A stretch of 7,759 nucleotides of DNA from Chthoniobacterales bacterium (lineage in GTDB: Bacteria; Verrucomicrobiota; Verrucomicrobiae; Chthoniobacterales; UBA10450). Positions 7,046 to 7,759 of the stretch are shown here, one piece after another. The notes beneath the pieces were generated by a model. It did no database searches and had not been told where the DNA came from. It was given only the letters and a program-made list of their open reading frames with translations. The translations under genes were made by a program, and so were the position numbers. Location of the stretch: contig QHBL01000316.1 in assembly GCA_003244125.1 (NCBI GenBank), positions 1 through 7,759 of the forward strand. The letters are read 5' to 3'. Each line of letters starts with the position of its first letter. Within the stretch, counting starts at the first letter, position 1.

Positions 7046-7513
7046 CTAAGACAAGCGAAGTGGAATCAGTCGCCAGTCCAGAATTCCGTCGTCGGTCGTC
7101 AACCAGGCGACACTCGGCGGTGCGCCACGGTTGGGCCGCGTCACACAGCCAGGATTAAGAAAGCGAACACCGCTGATTGTCTCATCGCGCGGCACATGGG
7201 TATGCCCGTGCAGGAGCACATCGCAATCAGCCGGCGTCCTGCGCGGTGACGGAGGAATGTGTTGCAAACGGAACCGGGTACCGTTTCTCGTTAGGTCCAC
7301 CACCAGCGGCCACTCGAAATTGCTGTCGCAGTTCCCGCGCACCAGCGTCACCGGCGGGCCGAGGCTCTTCAGCTCATCCAAAATATCGGTGCGGCAGACA
7401 TCGCCCAGATGCCATATCTCGTTAGCTCGCTGTGCCAGTTCACGCACGCGCTCGGGCAACTTGTTATGCGTGTCTGCAATCACCAGAACGCGTCTTGCTG
7501 AGTCGTTTGTCAT
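7046..7513 (-). CDS. YfcE/MJ0936-family metallophosphoesterase
   Basis: This is a 155-residue cytoplasmic calcineurin-like phosphoesterase. The family hydrolyses phosphodiesters with two bound metals; the natural substrate of this member is unknown. The metal-binding motifs are all recognisable: D14-x-H16 (IADTHNK), G37-D38 (WHLGDV), G60-N61-C62-D63, H85, G103-H104-T105-H106 and the closing N120-P121-G122. The usual His-Gly before the last motif is His-Ile here (LQHIPP), and the stretch from H85 to GHTH is only about 17 residues, shorter than I expect for the family, so a helix seems to be missing. The ATG at 7513 is the only reasonable start: no ATG, GTG or TTG occurs between it and an upstream in-frame TAG, and GTG at codon 11 is inside the first strand. 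No Shine-Dalgarno is visible; the start lies inside the palindromic repeat. It is convergent with ADOP 3 and probably transcribed alone. Confidence 0.9.
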   Translation of the reverse strand: MTNDSARRVLVIADTHNKLPERVRELAQRANEIWHLGDVCRTDILDELKSLGPPVTLVRGNCDSNFEWPLVVDLTRNGTRFRLQHIPPSPRRTPADCDVLLHGHTHVPRDETISGVRFLNPGCVTRPNRGAPPSVAWLTTDDGILDWRLIPLRLS

Positions 7514-7585
7514 GTCGAGCGAAGTCGAGACATCTCTGCTTCTCGATTCGAGCTAGAGATTCCTCGACTCCGCTCAGAATGACAA
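7507..7585. repeat. Imperfect palindromic repeat (about 79 bp) at the phosphoesterase start
   Basis: Two 31-base arms, 7507-7537 and 7555-7585, are inverted copies matching at 25 of 31 positions, with a 17-base centre (7538-7554) that holds its own small palindrome CTCGATTCGAG (7542-7552). The core on the left arm is GAGCGAAGTCGAG; the reverse complement of the right arm reads GAGCGGAGTCGAG. Such a DNA could fold into a long hairpin as RNA or cruciform. The left arm contains the ATG of the minus-strand phosphoesterase. From memory, similar GAGCGAAGTCGAG/TCATTCTGAGC-type sequences are dispersed in soil bacterial genomes, so a REP- or MITE-like interspersed element is the best guess. It is not an obvious Rho-independent terminator because no T-tract follows. 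Confidence 0.75.
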
Positions 7586-7616
7586 TAGGTGCAGACAGCG
7601 TTAACCTTATTACCAA

Positions 7617-7759
7617 ATGTCGTTCAATAACTTCGAACTCTCACCGGAAGTCGTGCGCGGTGTCCAAGCCATGGGTTTCGCCGAGCCAACGCCGATTCAG
7701 CTACGCGCGTTTCCCATCGTGCTTGCCGGCCGCGATCTCATCGGCACCGCGCAAACCGG
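7617..7759 (+). CDS. DEAD-box ATP-dependent RNA helicase, N-terminal part (3'-partial)
   Basis: The first 47 codons of a DEAD-box RNA helicase, an enzyme that unwinds RNA duplexes using ATP in ribosome assembly or mRNA turnover. It begins MSFNNFELSPEVVRGVQAMG. The Q motif is complete: aromatic F6, then GF..PTPIQ at residues 20-29, which senses the adenine base. It is followed by the hydrophobic stretch FPIVLAGRDLIGTAQT, which leads into the Walker A motif (AxTGxGKT) cut by the window end. The ATG at 7617 gives the normal short leader before the Q motif; no Shine-Dalgarno precedes it. It diverges from the phosphoesterase, with starts 103 bp apart, and only about 31 bp separate its ATG from the palindromic repeat. 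Which paralog (RhlE-like, CsdA/DeaD-like) cannot be told from this portion. Confidence 0.9.
   Translation, partial: MSFNNFELSPEVVRGVQAMGFAEPTPIQLRAFPIVLAGRDLIGTAQT

Noticed and set aside
7557..7585. Minus-strand promoter with TTGTCA (7580-7585) as a -35 box
   Set aside because: At 17-base spacing the -10 position reads GAATCT, a poor match, and the hexamer is just the outer end of the palindrome arm.
7507..7585. Rho-independent terminator
   Set aside because: The stem is long and imperfect, lies at gene starts not ends, and has no T-tract on either side.

Overview
The window is a GC-rich bacterial segment dominated by a tandem array of three large FtsX/MacB-type permeases of the ADOP kind (acidobacterial duplicated orphan permease: two MacB periplasmic domains and two FtsX cores in one chain, with no ATPase). 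Large paralogous sets of these are typical of soil Acidobacteria and Verrucomicrobia. The scarcity of recognisable Shine-Dalgarno sequences and a GTCGAGCGAAGTCGAG-type palindromic repeat also fit that kind of organism. The phylum is an inference; nothing in the window fixes it.

Layout: (1) 1-2155, plus strand: ADOP 1. It is already open at the window edge, lacks roughly its first 90-95 residues, and is split by a one-base insertion near 1106-1108. (2) 2183-4619, plus strand: ADOP 2, complete in extent but broken into three reading-frame segments by two one-base losses near 3022 and 3665. (3) 4625-7042, plus strand: ADOP 3, intact, 805 residues. (4) 7046-7513, minus strand: a small YfcE/MJ0936-type metallophosphoesterase, convergent with ADOP 3 and only 3 bp from it. 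(5) 7507-7585: an imperfect palindrome of about 79 bp that fills most of the divergent intergenic region and overlaps the phosphoesterase start codon. (6) 7617 to the window end, plus strand: the first 47 codons of a DEAD-box RNA helicase.

The three permease genes are separated by only 27 and 5 bp, so they probably form one operon whose promoter lies upstream of the window. No ABC ATPase, membrane-fusion protein or outer-membrane factor gene is present, so the permeases are orphans as far as can be seen. The family's function is not established. The phosphoesterase and helicase look like unrelated housekeeping genes. There are no gene-free stretches over 300 bases, and I see no tRNA, rRNA, CRISPR, transposase or phage gene.

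I did not find a clearly new biological system. The points most worth checking are whether the three single-base frameshifts are real decay or read errors, the palindromic repeat sitting on a start codon, the shortened phosphoesterase with an altered His motif, and the ATPase-less triple permease array.
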